Origin: Pseudomonas sp. MWU13-2105
GTDB lineage: Bacteria > Pseudomonadota > Gammaproteobacteria > Pseudomonadales > Pseudomonadaceae
Direction of reading: 5' to 3'
Length of the DNA stretch: 64,000 nt
Assembly: GCF_023242315.1 (NCBI RefSeq)
Contig: NZ_JALLIY010000002.1
Location: forward strand, 1-64,000
Position 1 is the first letter of the stretch. Every line of letters starts with the position of its first letter. The translations under genes were made by a program, and so were the position numbers. A model generated the notes under the pieces. That model saw only the letters and a program-made list of their open reading frames with translations, did no database searches and had not been told where the DNA came from. Positions 63,423 through 64,000 of this stretch are shown piece by piece.

Positions 63423-64000
63423 TGATCAGGAACCCCACGCAATTTGTCATGACCGCTATCGATCCTGCGTTGTCGAGTTTGGCCTATCCGCCGCGCCTGG
63501 AGCTGGGGGCGCAACTGTCCCACGAGCAACTGCTCTGCTCCATGCAGGCCACCATGGCCCGGCACAAAGGCGGACCGGTCTGGCTGTTCGCCTACGGCTC
63601 GTTGATCTGGCGTCCCGAGTGCTCCGCCGTGGAGCGGGTACGCGGGCGGGTTCATGGTTACCATCGGGGCTTGTACCTGTGGTCCCATGAACACCGGGGC
63701 ACGCCGGAGTTTCCGGGACTGGTGTTCGGCCTGGATCGCGGCGGTTCCTGCAGCGGTTTCGCCTATCGCCTGTCGGACGATCAACTGGAAGCATCGCTCT
63801 ATGCCTTGTGGCAGCGGGAGATGCCGGTGCCGTCCTATCGACCGCACTGGCTCAATTGCCGCTTGGCCACCGGGCAGACGGTTCAGGCGCTGGGCTTTGT
63901 GCTGGAGCGGCACCTTCCCAGCTATGCCGGCAACCTGCCGGACCATGTGTTGAACCAGGTACTCGAAAGCGCCTGCGGGCGCTATGGCAGCACCCGCGAC
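63422..64000 (+). CDS. ChaC-type gamma-glutamylcyclotransferase, partial (runs off the right edge)
   Basis: 193 codons visible, no stop. ChaC enzymes cleave glutathione to 5-oxoproline and Cys-Gly. Signatures: VWLFAYGSLIWRPE (substrate-binding loop), GYHRGLYLWSHEHRGTPEFP, PGLVFGLDRGGSCSGFAYRL. The conserved Glu that acts as base should be in the SYAGNLPD or SAVERVRG neighbourhood or beyond; I cannot place it with certainty. ATG 63422 or 63449; neither has a clear ribosome site. Confidence 0.82.
   Translation, partial: MIRNPTQFVMTAIDPALSSLAYPPRLELGAQLSHEQLLCSMQATMARHKGGPVWLFAYGSLIWRPECSAVERVRGRVHGYHRGLYLWSHEHRGTPEFPGLVFGLDRGGSCSGFAYRLSDDQLEASLYALWQREMPVPSYRPHWLNCRLATGQTVQALGFVLERHLPSYAGNLPDHVLNQVLESACGRYGSTRD

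Overview
The window is a piece of the chromosome of a fluorescent-type Pseudomonas. It has high GC, and its gene order is that of the Pseudomonas core genome (glnK-amtB-yjbQ-sutA; lptM-lysA-dapF-DUF484-xerC-HAD; cyaY-rnk-cyaA; argH | algZ-algR-hemC-hemD-hemX-hemY-dsbB-algQ; algP; hemB-ppk | ppx; trxA-rho-ubiD). The many REP/REPIN elements between genes point to the P. fluorescens group. Species cannot be fixed from the sequence alone. No tRNA, rRNA, CRISPR array, intact insertion sequence or prophage was seen.

Layout. 0.2-3.8 kb (minus): a three-subunit membrane FAD sugar or polyol dehydrogenase (triheme cytochrome c, Tat-exported small subunit, GMC flavoprotein). 4.3-6.0 kb: a chemoreceptor. 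6.0-9.6 kb: ubiK, then glnK-amtB behind a sigma-54/NtrC-type regulatory region, yjbQ and sutA. 9.6-14.2 kb (minus): the lysine/peptidoglycan-precursor and recombinase operon. 14.4-18.8 kb: cyaY, a DUF1289 gene, rnk with a structured leader, and cyaA. 18.9-22.1 kb: two small conserved genes, a glutathione S-transferase and argH. 22.2-29.7 kb: algZ-algR, the overlapping hemCDXY genes, dsbB and algQ. 29.7-34.9 kb: an FKBP prolyl isomerase, the repeat-rich algP, a TIGR02444 gene, an ABC-F ATPase and a LysE-type exporter.

35.1-39.8 kb (minus) holds a five-gene envelope cluster: two tandem COG3014 lipoprotein paralogues, a YcfL lipoprotein, an LpoB-type lipoprotein, and a non-lipidated LpoB/CsgG-like protein. 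It is the best candidate here for an undercharacterised system. 40.1-44.1 kb has an iron permease fused to cytochrome c, a sterol-desaturase-type hydroxylase and a DedA protein. 44.3-49.0 kb has hemB-ppk facing ppx.

Between ppx and trxA, which are neighbours in P. aeruginosa as I recall, lie about 9 kb of accessory genes: a four-gene chaperone-usher fimbrial cluster (49.4-54.0 kb) and a polar amino acid ABC transporter with a divergent GntR/FadR-type regulator (54.0-57.8 kb). The core order then resumes with trxA, rho, ubiD and an iron-sulfur flavin reductase translationally coupled to ubiD. The right end holds a small outer-membrane-type protein, the remnant of a broken gene and the start of a ChaC-type gamma-glutamylcyclotransferase gene that runs off the window.

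Start codons were chosen from ribosome binding sites, gene overlaps and remembered family lengths. Several genes start with GTG or TTG (DUF1289, hemD, hemX, hemB, fimbrial chaperone).
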